In this document: positions 52,341-60,943 of the stretch, one piece after another
How the letters are laid out: every line of letters begins with the position of its first letter
Numbering within the stretch: the stretch's first letter is position 1
NCBI GenBank assembly: GCA_965197395.1
Contig: OZ240205.1
Coordinates: 434,001 to 498,000, forward strand
Source of the DNA: CAZYFH01 sp965197395
GTDB lineage: Bacteria > Acidobacteriota > Vicinamibacteria > Vicinamibacterales > UBA8438
Direction of reading: 5' to 3'
Length of the DNA stretch: 64,000 nucleotides
Notes under the pieces: model-generated
What the model was told of the DNA's origin: nothing
Database searches by the model: none
Seen by the model: the letters and a program-made list of their open reading frames with translations, nothing else
Translations under genes and position numbers: made by a program

Positions 52341-53375
52341 ATGACAACCGAGCGTAACCGCCAGTGGCGTCTCGCCTCGCGACCGACCGGCATGGTGACC
52401 GAGTCGGACTTCGTCTATGGCGAGGAACCAAAACCGACGATCGAGGACGGTCAGTTCCTCGTGCGGGTCCTGTATGTCTCGTTCGACCCCGCGATGCGCG
52501 GCTGGATGACGGAGGACCCTGGGTACATGCCGCCGATCGAGCTCGGGCGCATCATGCGCGCCTCGGGGCTCGGCCAGGTGCTCGAATCACGACATGAGGA
52601 GTTCGCCGCGGGCGAGATCGTCAGCGGCGGCTTCGGATGGCAGGACTATGCGGTGAGCGACGGTCGCGGACCGTTGACGGTCCAGCGCATCGATGCGGTG
52701 CATCCACTGCCGAGCTATCTGGGAATCCTGGGCGGCACGGGACTGACCGCCTATTTCGGGATGCTCGACGTCGCGAAGCCGAAGGCGGGCGACACCGTGG
52801 TCGTCTCGGGCGCGGCCGGGGCCACCGGCTCCATCGCCGCACAGATCGCTAAACTGCAACAGTGTCGGGTGATCGGCATCGCCGGCGGCGCGTCCAAGTG
52901 TCGCTGGCTGACGGACGAGCTGGGGCTTAACGCCGCGATCGACTACAAGTCCGACGACATCGACGCGCGGCTTGGGGAGCTCTGTCCAAAGGGCATCGAC
53001 GTCTTTTTCGATAACGTCGGCGGCGCCGTCCTGGAGACCGTCCTCGGTCACATGGCGGTCTGGGGACGCATTGCCTCGTGCGGCATGATCTCGGGATACA
53101 ACGCCGAGCAACCTCCGGTGGGTCCCCGTAACCTGTTCCTCATTATCACGCGGCGGATCCGGATGGAGGGGTTTCTCATTCTCGACTACGCCTCGCGCTT
53201 CAACGAGGCGAGACGTGCCCTGTCCGCCTGGCTCGCCTCTGGCAAGATCACGTCGAGAGACGACGTCCAGGAAGGCTTCGAGAACATCCCGGCGACGTTC
53301 TTGCGGCTCTTCCGCGGTGCGAACATCGGCAAGCAGCTGCTGAAGGTCGCCGACCCGCCGATCCCGAAACCCTGA
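52341..53375 (+). CDS. NADP-dependent medium-chain reductase (PTGR/AdhP-like, zinc-free)
   Basis: A 344-residue medium-chain dehydrogenase/reductase of the leukotriene B4 dehydrogenase/prostaglandin reductase class. It starts TTERNRQWRLASRPTGM, with LYVSFDPAMRGWM near the N-terminus, the Rossmann motif VVVSGAAGATGSIAAQIAKL, IAGGASKCRWL for NADP, YKSDDIDARLGELCPKGIDVFFDNVGG, and the typical end PATFLRLFRGANIGKQLLKV. It reduces enones or 2-alkenals with NADPH. ATG 52341 starts the domain correctly; GGACAGGG lies a little upstream, and TATAGT at 52307-52312 is the likely -10. An internally deleted relative lies at 29985-30191. Confidence 0.9.
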   Translation: MTTERNRQWRLASRPTGMVTESDFVYGEEPKPTIEDGQFLVRVLYVSFDPAMRGWMTEDPGYMPPIELGRIMRASGLGQVLESRHEEFAAGEIVSGGFGWQDYAVSDGRGPLTVQRIDAVHPLPSYLGILGGTGLTAYFGMLDVAKPKAGDTVVVSGAAGATGSIAAQIAKLQQCRVIGIAGGASKCRWLTDELGLNAAIDYKSDDIDARLGELCPKGIDVFFDNVGGAVLETVLGHMAVWGRIASCGMISGYNAEQPPVGPRNLFLIITRRIRMEGFLILDYASRFNEARRALSAWLASGKITSRDDVQEGFENIPATFLRLFRGANIGKQLLKVADPPIPKP

Positions 53376-53454
53376 CTCACGACGGCTGTCGTCGTGCTGT
53401 GACACGCGGGACCGGTGCCGTAGAATGGGGCACGCGGCGCAGCGGAGCGACTCG

Positions 53455-54354
53455 ATGCCACCACTCACCCGACGCGAATGGAACCGACTGATGCTCGGCG
53501 CGGCCGGCGCGTCGGCGGCCAGCCTGCTCCCACTGGGTCGACGCCGCGTGTGGGCGGCGGAATCCCGGTTTGCAGGCGTCCTGATCGGGCTCCAGAGCTA
53601 CAGCGTGCGCGACATGGATCTGGAGGCCAGCATCGCCGCGATGCGCGAGCTCGGGCTAAGCAGCTGTGAGCTGTGGGAAGTCCACGTCGAACCCCGCGAG
53701 CTGCGCCGGCCGGAGAATCGTGAACGGCTGCGGCGCTGGCGCACGACCGTCTCCCTCGACTACTTCCGGCGCATTCGAGACATGTTCGACGCGGCGAAGA
53801 TCGGGCTGAGCGCCTACAACCTGAGCTTCAAGGACCACTTCTCCGACGCGGAGATCGATCGGGGCTTCGAGATGGCCACGGCGCTCGGCGCCCCGGCGAT
53901 CACCGCCTCGGCTCACATGAACAGCGTCGGCCGCATCGCGCGGATGGCGGATCGCTACGGGATGCCGGTCGCGATGCACAATCACTCGCGTGTGGACCCA
54001 AACGAATTCGCAACGCCGGACGACTTTGCCAAGGCCATCGAGATGGGCGGGGCGGCCCCGATTGCCATCAACCTCGATATCGGTCACATGACGGCCGCCA
54101 ACTTCGATCCGCTTGCGTATCTGCGTGACCACCACCAGCGGATTGTCACGCTCCATCTCAAGGACCGCAAGCGCGACCAGGGGCCGAACGTCCCGTGGGG
54201 TGACGGTGACGCGCCGATTCGCGAAGTGCTGCGCCTGCTCCGCGACGAGCGATGGGACATCCCAGCCAACATCGAATACGAATACGACGGCGACGACACC
54301 GTGACCGAACTGCGCCGCTGTCTCGACTACTGTCGGGCGGCGCTCGAATCGTAG
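53455..54354 (+). CDS. Exported sugar phosphate isomerase/epimerase-like TIM barrel
   Basis: A 299-residue protein with a Tat-like signal (LTRREWNRLMLGAAGASAASLL). The mature part is a xylose-isomerase-like TIM barrel: FAGVLIGLQSYSVRD, LGLSSCELWEVHVEP, IGLSAYNLSFKDHF, MPVAMHNHSRVDPN with metal-ligand His, PIAINLDIGHMTAANFDP with Asp/His, and IVTLHLKDRK. The end ANIEYEYDGDD supplies the last Glu. With a DUF1080 gene directly downstream (17 nt) it matches the pairing known from 3-keto-sugar breakdown. ATG 53455 is chosen because GGAG lies 8 nt upstream; TAGAAT at 53421-53426 is the likely -10. Confidence 0.88.
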   Translation: MPPLTRREWNRLMLGAAGASAASLLPLGRRRVWAAESRFAGVLIGLQSYSVRDMDLEASIAAMRELGLSSCELWEVHVEPRELRRPENRERLRRWRTTVSLDYFRRIRDMFDAAKIGLSAYNLSFKDHFSDAEIDRGFEMATALGAPAITASAHMNSVGRIARMADRYGMPVAMHNHSRVDPNEFATPDDFAKAIEMGGAAPIAINLDIGHMTAANFDPLAYLRDHHQRIVTLHLKDRKRDQGPNVPWGDGDAPIREVLRLLRDERWDIPANIEYEYDGDDTVTELRRCLDYCRAALES

Positions 54355-54371
54355 ACGCGCGGGATACAGCC

Positions 54372-55064
54372 ATGCGACGGACGACTGTCATCGTAGCCGC
54401 GACGTTGGTCGTCGCGACTCTCGGAGGTTGGCGCGTGGACGTGACCAGCCAGACCACGAGCGACCGAACGGGCTGGCGTGCGCTGTTCGACGGAACGTCG
54501 GCCGCCGCGTGGCGTGGATACCGGCGCCCTGACCTCCCGGACGGCTGGCAGGTGGTCGACGGCACGCTCGCCCGGGTCGGGCCAGCCGGCGACATCATCA
54601 CCGTCGACCGATTCGAGAACTTCGAGCTGCGGTTCGACTGGAAGGTGGAGCGCGGCGGCAACAGTGGCATCTTTTTCGGCGTGTCCGAGGAGGGTGACGC
54701 GGTCTGGCACAGTGGCCCGGAGTTCCAGATCCTCCACAATGCCGGACACCGCGACGGACAGCAGCCGATCACATCCGCCGGCAGCAACTACGCCGTACAC
54801 CCACCCGTACGCGATGTCACGCGGCCCGTGGGTGAGTGGAACGAGGCGAGGCTGATCGTCGACGGCAATCGTGTCGAACACTGGATGCACGGCGTCCAGT
54901 TGCTCGTCTACGAGCGCGGCAGCGCAGACTGGCAGGCCCGCGTCGCCGCGAGCAAATTCGCCGACCTCCCCCACTACGGCACGGTGTCACGCGGGCATCT
55001 GGCCATTCAGGACCACGGCGACCCCGTGTGGTTTCGGAATGTCCGCATCCGCGAGCTTCCCTAG
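54372..55064 (+). CDS. DUF1080 (3-keto-disaccharide hydrolase) family protein
   Basis: A 230-residue exported concanavalin-like protein (signal TTVIVAATLVVATLGGW). DUF1080 signatures are GWRALFDGTSAAAWRGY, WQVVDGTLARVGPAGDIITVDRFENFELRFDWKVERGGNSGIFFGV, GPEFQILHN and the end LAIQDHGDPVWFRNVRIREL. Members cleave 3-keto-glycosides after oxidation of the sugar at C3. The epimerase gene upstream and a sugar/nucleoside-type MFS gene downstream support a small uptake and breakdown cluster; the C3 oxidase is not in the window. Confidence 0.9.
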   Translation: MRRTTVIVAATLVVATLGGWRVDVTSQTTSDRTGWRALFDGTSAAAWRGYRRPDLPDGWQVVDGTLARVGPAGDIITVDRFENFELRFDWKVERGGNSGIFFGVSEEGDAVWHSGPEFQILHNAGHRDGQQPITSAGSNYAVHPPVRDVTRPVGEWNEARLIVDGNRVEHWMHGVQLLVYERGSADWQARVAASKFADLPHYGTVSRGHLAIQDHGDPVWFRNVRIRELP

Positions 55065-55070
55065 ATCGCC

Positions 55071-55098
55071 GGTCTTAGGTCTTAGGTCTTAGGTCTTA
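55071..55098. repeat. Heptanucleotide tandem repeat GGTCTTA x 4
   Basis: Four perfect copies of GGTCTTA, then GG, between the DUF1080 stop and the MFS start. It lies 57 nt before the start at 55155, outside coding sequence. Copy number could vary by slippage. Confidence 0.9.
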
Positions 55099-55154
55099 GG
55101 CAAGAGCGGCCCTGCGCGCACCGCAAGACAGACGGCGTCGACTCGAGACCGCGC

Positions 55155-56381
55155 ATGCCCCGTAGCACCCGACTCAAGCTCTCCCTGATGATGTTTCTCC
55201 AGTACTTCGTCTGGGGGGCATGGTCGGTGCCGCTCGGCACCTACCTCGGCACCGCGCTCGAGTTTCCCGGTCAGCAGATCGGGCTGGCCTTCGGTACGAC
55301 GGCGGTCGCGGCGATGGTATCGCCGTTCTTTGTGGGGATGGTGGCCGATCGATACTTCCCGACGGAGCGCATCCTGGCCGCGTTGCACGCAGCGGGCGGG
55401 CTCGTACTGCTCGCGGCGTCAACCCAACGGTCATTCGGCGTCTTCTACGTCGTGCTCCTGCTCTACGCGCTCTGTTACATGCCGACACTCGCGCTGACGA
55501 ACTCGATTTCGTTCCGCCAGATGTCAAACCCAGGGCGGCAGTTCCCGGCCATCCGGGTGTACGGCACCATCGGCTGGATCGCGTCCGGTCTGGCCGTGGG
55601 GTTTCTCCAGTTCGAGGCGACAGCCCGACCGATGCAGATCGCGGGCGTCGCATCCCTGCTGCTGGCCGTTTTCTGCCTGGCCCTGCCGCACACGCCGCCG
55701 GCTCGCTCCGCGTCGCGGGTGACCGCCCGCGACGTGCTCGGGCTCGATGCGCTACGTCTGATGCGCGACCGCTCGTTCGCGGTGTTCGTGGTCGGGTCGT
55801 TTCTGGTCTGCGTGCCGCTGCAGTTCTACTACACCTTCGCCAATCCGTTCCTCAACGAGATCGGCGTCGACAACGCGGCCGGAAAGATGACGCTCGGCCA
55901 GGTGTCCGAGATCGCGTTCATGCTCGCACTGCCTTGGTGCTTCGCCCGCTTCGGGGTCAAGACGCTGCTGCTCGTCGGTATGGTCGCCTGGACAGCGCGT
56001 TACCTGCTCTTTGCCGGTGGCGACCCGGGTGCGGGCGTCTGGATGCTCTACGCTGGGATCCTGCTCCACGGGATCTGCTACGACTTCTTCTTCGTCACGG
56101 GCCAGATCTACGTCGACACGAAGGCCCCACCAGACCTCCGTGCGGCGGCGCAAGGATTCATCGCGTTCGCGACGCTCGGCGTCGGAATGTTCATCGGCTC
56201 GCTGCTGTCGGGGCGGGTCGTGGACCTCTACCAGACCGTTGGCGGCCCGGGCGCTCACCAGTGGGATCGGATCTGGCTGGTGCCTGCCGCCTGGGCCGCG
56301 TTCGTCCTGGTGCTGTTCGCGCTCTTCTTTACTTACCGCCGGTCGCCGACGGCCGCACCGGCGGCCGAGGCGGCAGCGTAG
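55155..56381 (+). CDS. MFS transporter, NupG/nucleoside permease-like
   Basis: A 408-residue, twelve-helix transporter. It starts RLKLSLMMFLQYFVWGAWSVPLGTYL, the motif of the NupG/XapB nucleoside permeases and relatives, with FFVGMVADRYFPTERILA, a loop of the MFS motif-A kind, and RVYGTIGWIASGLAVGF. Near the C-terminus it has GICYDFFFVTGQIYVDTKAPPDLRAAAQGF, also typical of the family. In Acidobacteria and Planctomycetes such transporters often sit with epimerase and DUF1080 genes, so import of a keto-sugar or glycoside is as likely as of a nucleoside. Confidence 0.85.
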   Translation: MPRSTRLKLSLMMFLQYFVWGAWSVPLGTYLGTALEFPGQQIGLAFGTTAVAAMVSPFFVGMVADRYFPTERILAALHAAGGLVLLAASTQRSFGVFYVVLLLYALCYMPTLALTNSISFRQMSNPGRQFPAIRVYGTIGWIASGLAVGFLQFEATARPMQIAGVASLLLAVFCLALPHTPPARSASRVTARDVLGLDALRLMRDRSFAVFVVGSFLVCVPLQFYYTFANPFLNEIGVDNAAGKMTLGQVSEIAFMLALPWCFARFGVKTLLLVGMVAWTARYLLFAGGDPGAGVWMLYAGILLHGICYDFFFVTGQIYVDTKAPPDLRAAAQGFIAFATLGVGMFIGSLLSGRVVDLYQTVGGPGAHQWDRIWLVPAAWAAFVLVLFALFFTYRRSPTAAPAAEAAA

Positions 56382-56475
56382 CAGCGAGCGCGCCCCGCGG
56401 TGACTTCTCATGAGCTCCTCGTAGAAGTCGACGCGCCGTCCCGCGATTCTGGGACGCGCCTACACGGAGTCGCCT

Positions 56476-56874
56476 TTAGAGATAGATGACGCTGTAGTAA
56501 ACCCAGACAACACCAAACACGAGGTTGATGACGCCGAATGCACGTAGGGCAGGGGCACTGAAACCCTCAAGAAGCCAAAGAACGAATCGCATGACAGGCC
56601 CGGGGGCGCTCATCAGCACGACCATCGCGACGACCAGAGCCATCCCCAGGAGAACGAGGATCCCGGGAAACACCCCCTCCACATCCCGAGCCGACAAGAA
56701 CATGAGTATTCCCATCGTGCCCACTAGCCCAGCCATCGCCCTGGCTCTCGCATCCGAACCCAGCAGTCGTTGCCTGTAGAACTGAAGGGCCCTGTCTGGC
56801 GCGAAGGCGAAGGGTCCACGGGCAGCCATGATAAACACACCGAATAGCACGCTTGAAAAGATCAGCATGTTCAT
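56476..56874 (-). CDS. Small membrane protein of unknown function
   Basis: A 132-residue hydrophobic protein with four likely helices (MLIFSSVLFGVFIMAA, MAGLVGTMGILMFLSA, FPGILVLLGMALVVAMVVLM, FGVINLVFGVVWVYYSVIYL) and a short basic loop (FYRQRLLGSDARAR). I do not recognise a family. Base composition is visibly less GC-rich than the neighbours, which suggests separate origin. GGGGGG lies 5 nt before the ATG. It stands alone between the MFS gene and the esterase gene; 56875-57127 shows no gene. Confidence 0.6.
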   Translation of the reverse strand: MNMLIFSSVLFGVFIMAARGPFAFAPDRALQFYRQRLLGSDARARAMAGLVGTMGILMFLSARDVEGVFPGILVLLGMALVVAMVVLMSAPGPVMRFVLWLLEGFSAPALRAFGVINLVFGVVWVYYSVIYL

Positions 56875-57127
56875 GTTGCCCCCCGCTGGATCAGCCGATT
56901 TCTGATCATCGGCATCTTCGCGCCACCCTCATAGAGTGAGACGAGTACCGAGGGGTATCTGCTCAGATAATCGTGTGGCAGAGGGCATACTCGGTTCCGG
57001 GTCTGGATTCCCGCAACGTTCAACGACTGGACCAGGTGGCGCAGTTTCTGCCCGCGCCACCGGTGCCGCGCATGGCAGTTTCACACGACCGCCGATGACC
57101 GGACACGATCGGACAGCTCGATGGGGC

Positions 57128-59284
57128 TTAGTCGTCGGAAGCCCCGAACGTCAGCCAGCTCCCCTTCAGCTCCGCCTGTCCAACACCCGGTGTTGACCAG
57201 TCGCAGACGCCCTCGGCGAAGATGTCACCCAGGCGTTCCATCTCTGCATCGGTGAAGCTCACCTGGTAGTCAGAGGCGTCAACCGGCTTGAGCTGGCATT
57301 TGACGATGTGACTCGCGAGCGGTGCGCCGGCCACCTCACGTGGCGCGGGGGGGGACGGATAGAGCGCGTCGCATTGCCCGGCTCCGCGCGTCTGCGCCTC
57401 GGCGATCTTGACCGGCTCGTCCTCGCGCGACCAACAGGCGTCGACCAGATCGGGCGGCTTGGCGCGAATCACCTTGTCGATGCGCGGGTCGTCGGACGTG
57501 TCCGCGGCGAGCGCCCCAAGCCACGCGTCCATCTGTGACAACGCTTCGCTCAAGACCGGGCTCTGGCTGCTGTACAGCCCGTGACGATCGTCCTCGACCA
57601 GCATGATGTGATTGTCGGCGCGACCGTTCGCGGCCAGAAGCCGCTCACGCATCGAGAACGACTGATAGCGCACGTGCACGTCGCCGTTCTCACGATCGTC
57701 GCTGTAGCCCCGGTAGTCGATGATCGGGATCTCGGCGAGCCCGCCACCGCCGCTGGTCACGCGTCCGGTCTCGTATGCCAGCCGCGCGGCGTCCGCGTCG
57801 GCGACTGTCCGCTCCGCCTGGAAGTCGCCGTCGTCGTCATAGCCACCGATCCTCTCGTTGAGATGGAGGAACTGCGTCGTCGTGATGGCACCGTCGTTGA
57901 GCGCGTGCAACCCGTATTGCACACCTACGTTGTCGAGCGGCCGCCGTGCGAATCCCGTGTCGGGATCGCGGCCCAAGACGTTGACGTAGTGGTCGTACAC
58001 GTCGCACCGCGCGCCATCGGGGTTGTCCGTCGGATGGTAACGGAGCGCCTCAGGCAGCACCTCCGGACAGAACTCCATCGCGATGCGCCCAGCGTTCCTC
58101 GAGACGTTCGGCATCGTGGCCAACGTGAGGAAGCCAGCTACGGCTCGTTGCTCCTCGGGTGTAAACCCCACGTCGGTCGTGTCGAAGTAGTGCAGCAGCA
58201 ACCGTGCGTCGGTGACCATCGGGATCGTCCCGGAGCTGACGTCAGGGAAACTGCACCCGGGGATGATCCCGTCCAGGAGGCCCGGGTAATTGTCGGCGAT
58301 CTGATGATTCTGATAAGACCCGCCGGAGCACCCCCAGCCGATCGCATAGCGCGGCGGACCATAGGCCTCGACGAAGCGCTCCTTCACCATCATCATCGTC
58401 TCGGCGGCCAGAACGTCGTTGCAGTTGTTGCCATAGACGTTGAGCGTCGCCGACGCGACGGCATAGCCCTGTCGCAGCATCACGTCGTCCGTGACCCCGC
58501 CGGTGCGCGCGCCCTGTCGATACCATCCGTTCACGCATCCCCCACCGAACGTGTAGATCAAACGTCCATTCCATCCGGGTGATGCGCGCCAGGGATCGGG
58601 CTCCGGATCCGTGCCGGGTACGTGCAACAGCGCAATCTGATAGACCGCCCGATTGATGGTCCCGGTCTCGATGCGGACCACATACGGAACCTCCGCCCCG
58701 TTGAGCGTCGTGGTGTGGGACAGATCAGGCGGCTCGACGCCGGACGCACCCAGCGGCTTGAGCTGGCCATCGTCGCTCGACCGGTAGACGTAGTCGACAC
58801 GCCGCGCCACCGAGCAGTGCTCGTCGAGCGGCGGTCCGAGGGTGTCACCGGATGCGAGCGCAAATGCCTCGGTTTCGCAGATAAACGGCTGCTCGTGCGG
58901 CCCCGAGAAGACCGGGCCCTCGATCGGGTGATTGATAAGAGTCACCGTCGCCACGGAAGCGGTGTCGGTGTGGGACACGGTCAGCTCGTTGCGACCGACC
59001 GCGAGCCCCTCAACGAGGCCGACGAGGCGATGGTGCTTGTCGTCATCGCGAAACGTCGCAGTCACGTCGGTGCCATTCGCTGTAACGCGCACGTCGGACA
59101 ACGGTACGCCGGCCGGTGCATCGACGGCGACCAGCGCGGACCCGCCTGTGACCATGTCCGGCCGGCTCGACAGCGTCGTGACCCCGAACGCGCCGGGAGC
59201 GGCATCGCCCGCGATGCAGGCCGCCAGACCGCCAACGACCGCAACAGCACCGACGACCGCCGCCACACGAGCCACTATTCGCAT
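57128..59284 (-). CDS. DUF6351 family alpha/beta-hydrolase-like lipoprotein
   Basis: A 718-residue lipoprotein (lipobox GGLAAC, Cys23). ATG 59284 follows GAGGAGAG. An Ig-like N-terminal region (VTTLSSRPDMVTGGSALVAVDAPAGVPLSDVRVTANGTDVT) leads to a large hydrolase domain of the tannase/feruloyl-esterase sort. It has RLIYTFGGGCVNGWYRQGA as oxyanion region, GWGCSGGSYQNHQIADNYPGLLDGIIPGCSFPD with candidate nucleophile Ser in C-S-G, and DDRHGLYSSQSP, which may supply the His. Many Cys suggest disulfides. The substrate is unknown; a complex ester or polymer outside the cell is likely. The acyl-CoA ligase gene upstream (46 bp) may be in the same transcript. Confidence 0.82.
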   Translation of the reverse strand: MRIVARVAAVVGAVAVVGGLAACIAGDAAPGAFGVTTLSSRPDMVTGGSALVAVDAPAGVPLSDVRVTANGTDVTATFRDDDKHHRLVGLVEGLAVGRNELTVSHTDTASVATVTLINHPIEGPVFSGPHEQPFICETEAFALASGDTLGPPLDEHCSVARRVDYVYRSSDDGQLKPLGASGVEPPDLSHTTTLNGAEVPYVVRIETGTINRAVYQIALLHVPGTDPEPDPWRASPGWNGRLIYTFGGGCVNGWYRQGARTGGVTDDVMLRQGYAVASATLNVYGNNCNDVLAAETMMMVKERFVEAYGPPRYAIGWGCSGGSYQNHQIADNYPGLLDGIIPGCSFPDVSSGTIPMVTDARLLLHYFDTTDVGFTPEEQRAVAGFLTLATMPNVSRNAGRIAMEFCPEVLPEALRYHPTDNPDGARCDVYDHYVNVLGRDPDTGFARRPLDNVGVQYGLHALNDGAITTTQFLHLNERIGGYDDDGDFQAERTVADADAARLAYETGRVTSGGGGLAEIPIIDYRGYSDDRENGDVHVRYQSFSMRERLLAANGRADNHIMLVEDDRHGLYSSQSPVLSEALSQMDAWLGALAADTSDDPRIDKVIRAKPPDLVDACWSREDEPVKIAEAQTRGAGQCDALYPSPPAPREVAGAPLASHIVKCQLKPVDASDYQVSFTDAEMERLGDIFAEGVCDWSTPGVGQAELKGSWLTFGASDD

Positions 59285-59330
59285 CGATCTCTCCTCACGC
59301 CACGACCGCGGTCTCCGCGCGAACCTCGCC

Positions 59331-60923
59331 CTACTGCTTCGCGATGGCGCTGTGTCCCCGCCGTAGCACGTATTTCTGGATCTTCCCGGTCGCGGTCTTC
59401 GGAAGCTCGTCGACGAACGCGATCTTGCGGGGGGCCTTGAAGTTCGCCAGGTGCGCACGCGCGAACGTAATCAGGTCGGCCTCGGTGGCCGACTCCACCT
59501 CGTTGCGGACGACGAAGCCGTGCGGCGTCTCGCCCCATTTCTCATCCGGTATGCCGACCACGGCGATTTCGCGCACGCCCGGATGACGCATCAGCACACC
59601 CTCGACTTCGACCGAAGAAATGTTCTCGCCGCCGCTGATGATGACGTCCTTGAAGCGGTCCCGGATCTCGACGTAGCCGTCCGGGTGCACGACCGCTGCA
59701 TCGCCGCTATGGAACCACCCGTCGCGCATCGCCTCGGCGGTCGCATCGGGATCGTCGTAATACCCCTGCATGACGACGTTGCCGCGAACGACGATCTCGC
59801 CAAGGGTCTGCGCGTCGCGGGGGACTTCGTGTCCGTCTTCATCGACGACACGCAGCTCGCCCGAGGTGATGAGCTCGACACCCTGCCGCGCTTTGATCGT
59901 GGCCCGCTCGGCCGGGGCTTGCTCGCGATGCTCCGGTCGCGGCTCGCAAACGGTGATGAACGGCGCGGTCTCGGTGAGGCCATAGACGTGGAGCAGCTCC
60001 CAGCCGAACTCGCCCTCGATCCGCTGGATGGTCGCCGCAGCCGGCGGCGCGCCTGCCGTCATGACCCGGACGCCGGCACGAATCTCGCCGCGCTGGTCAG
60101 CGGGCGCGTTGGCCAGCATGATGAGGACCGTTGGCGCCGCGCAGAGTCGGGTCACCGACTCGTCACGCATCAGGCGAAACGCCACGGCCGGATCGACTTG
60201 GCGCAGACAGACGTGCGCCCCGCCAACGGCGGTCACGACCCAAGGGAACGTCCATCCGTTGGCGTGGAACATCGGAAGCGTCCACAGGTAGCGGTCGGCA
60301 CACGTCATCGGCCAATGGACGAGCGTCCCGACCACGTTCATATAGGCATTGCGGTGCGTGATCATCACGCCCTTCGGGCGCGACGTGGTCCCGCTCGTGT
60401 AGTTGATGGTCAGCAGGTCGCGCTCGTCGATCGCCGGCGCCTCGAATGCCAGCGTCTCTGCGGCGATCAGCGCCTCGTAGTCGAGCCACCCGGCCTGCTT
60501 GCCTTCGAGGGCCACGAACTGTTCGACGTCATCGCACTGCGCACGGACCCCGTCGACCGCCTCGAGGTAGTCGGCATGCGCGCAGACGACCTTGGCGCCG
60601 CTATGTTGAATGATGTACGCGACCTCATCCGGTTTCAGCCGGAAATTGATCGGCACAAGCACGGCGCCAATCTGCGGTACCGCGAAAAAGGACTCGAGCT
60701 GCGCGTGCGTGTTGGGCGCAAGGTAGGCGACCCGGTCGCCCTTCGACACACCCAGGCGCTGCAGTGCAGCCGACCAGCGGTTGCACCGCTCGAGGAGCTC
60801 ACTGTAGGTCAGGCGCAACGGCCCGTCGACGACCGCCTCCCGGTCGGGGTACAGCGCGCGCGCGCGCCGTTGGAATTCGAGGGGCGTGAGCGGCGTTTCC
60901 ACGATGGCCACGGATGATACCAT
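59331..60923 (-). CDS. Acyl-CoA synthetase (AMP-binding)
   Basis: A 530-residue ANL enzyme. P-loop INYTSGTTSRPKGVMITHRNAYMN, LPMFHANGWTFPW, HVYGLTETAPFITVCE, GEIVVRGNVVMQGYYDDPDATAEAM, WFHSGDAAVVHPDGYVEIRDRFKDVIISGGENISS and catalytic Lys in KTATGKIQKYVLR are all present. LPMFHANGW and GGENISS are typical of medium- and long-chain fatty-acid ligases and dimethylmalonyl/methylthiopropionate ligase relatives. The frame opens at ATG 60923, but GTG 60911 is nearly as good, because TACGAT and TATCAT boxes overlap the ATG region. It diverges from the gene at 60944 with 20 bp between starts. Confidence 0.88.
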   Translation of the reverse strand: MVSSVAIVETPLTPLEFQRRARALYPDREAVVDGPLRLTYSELLERCNRWSAALQRLGVSKGDRVAYLAPNTHAQLESFFAVPQIGAVLVPINFRLKPDEVAYIIQHSGAKVVCAHADYLEAVDGVRAQCDDVEQFVALEGKQAGWLDYEALIAAETLAFEAPAIDERDLLTINYTSGTTSRPKGVMITHRNAYMNVVGTLVHWPMTCADRYLWTLPMFHANGWTFPWVVTAVGGAHVCLRQVDPAVAFRLMRDESVTRLCAAPTVLIMLANAPADQRGEIRAGVRVMTAGAPPAAATIQRIEGEFGWELLHVYGLTETAPFITVCEPRPEHREQAPAERATIKARQGVELITSGELRVVDEDGHEVPRDAQTLGEIVVRGNVVMQGYYDDPDATAEAMRDGWFHSGDAAVVHPDGYVEIRDRFKDVIISGGENISSVEVEGVLMRHPGVREIAVVGIPDEKWGETPHGFVVRNEVESATEADLITFARAHLANFKAPRKIAFVDELPKTATGKIQKYVLRRGHSAIAKQ

Positions 60924-60943
60924 CGTACGGAGAGGGAGCGATC

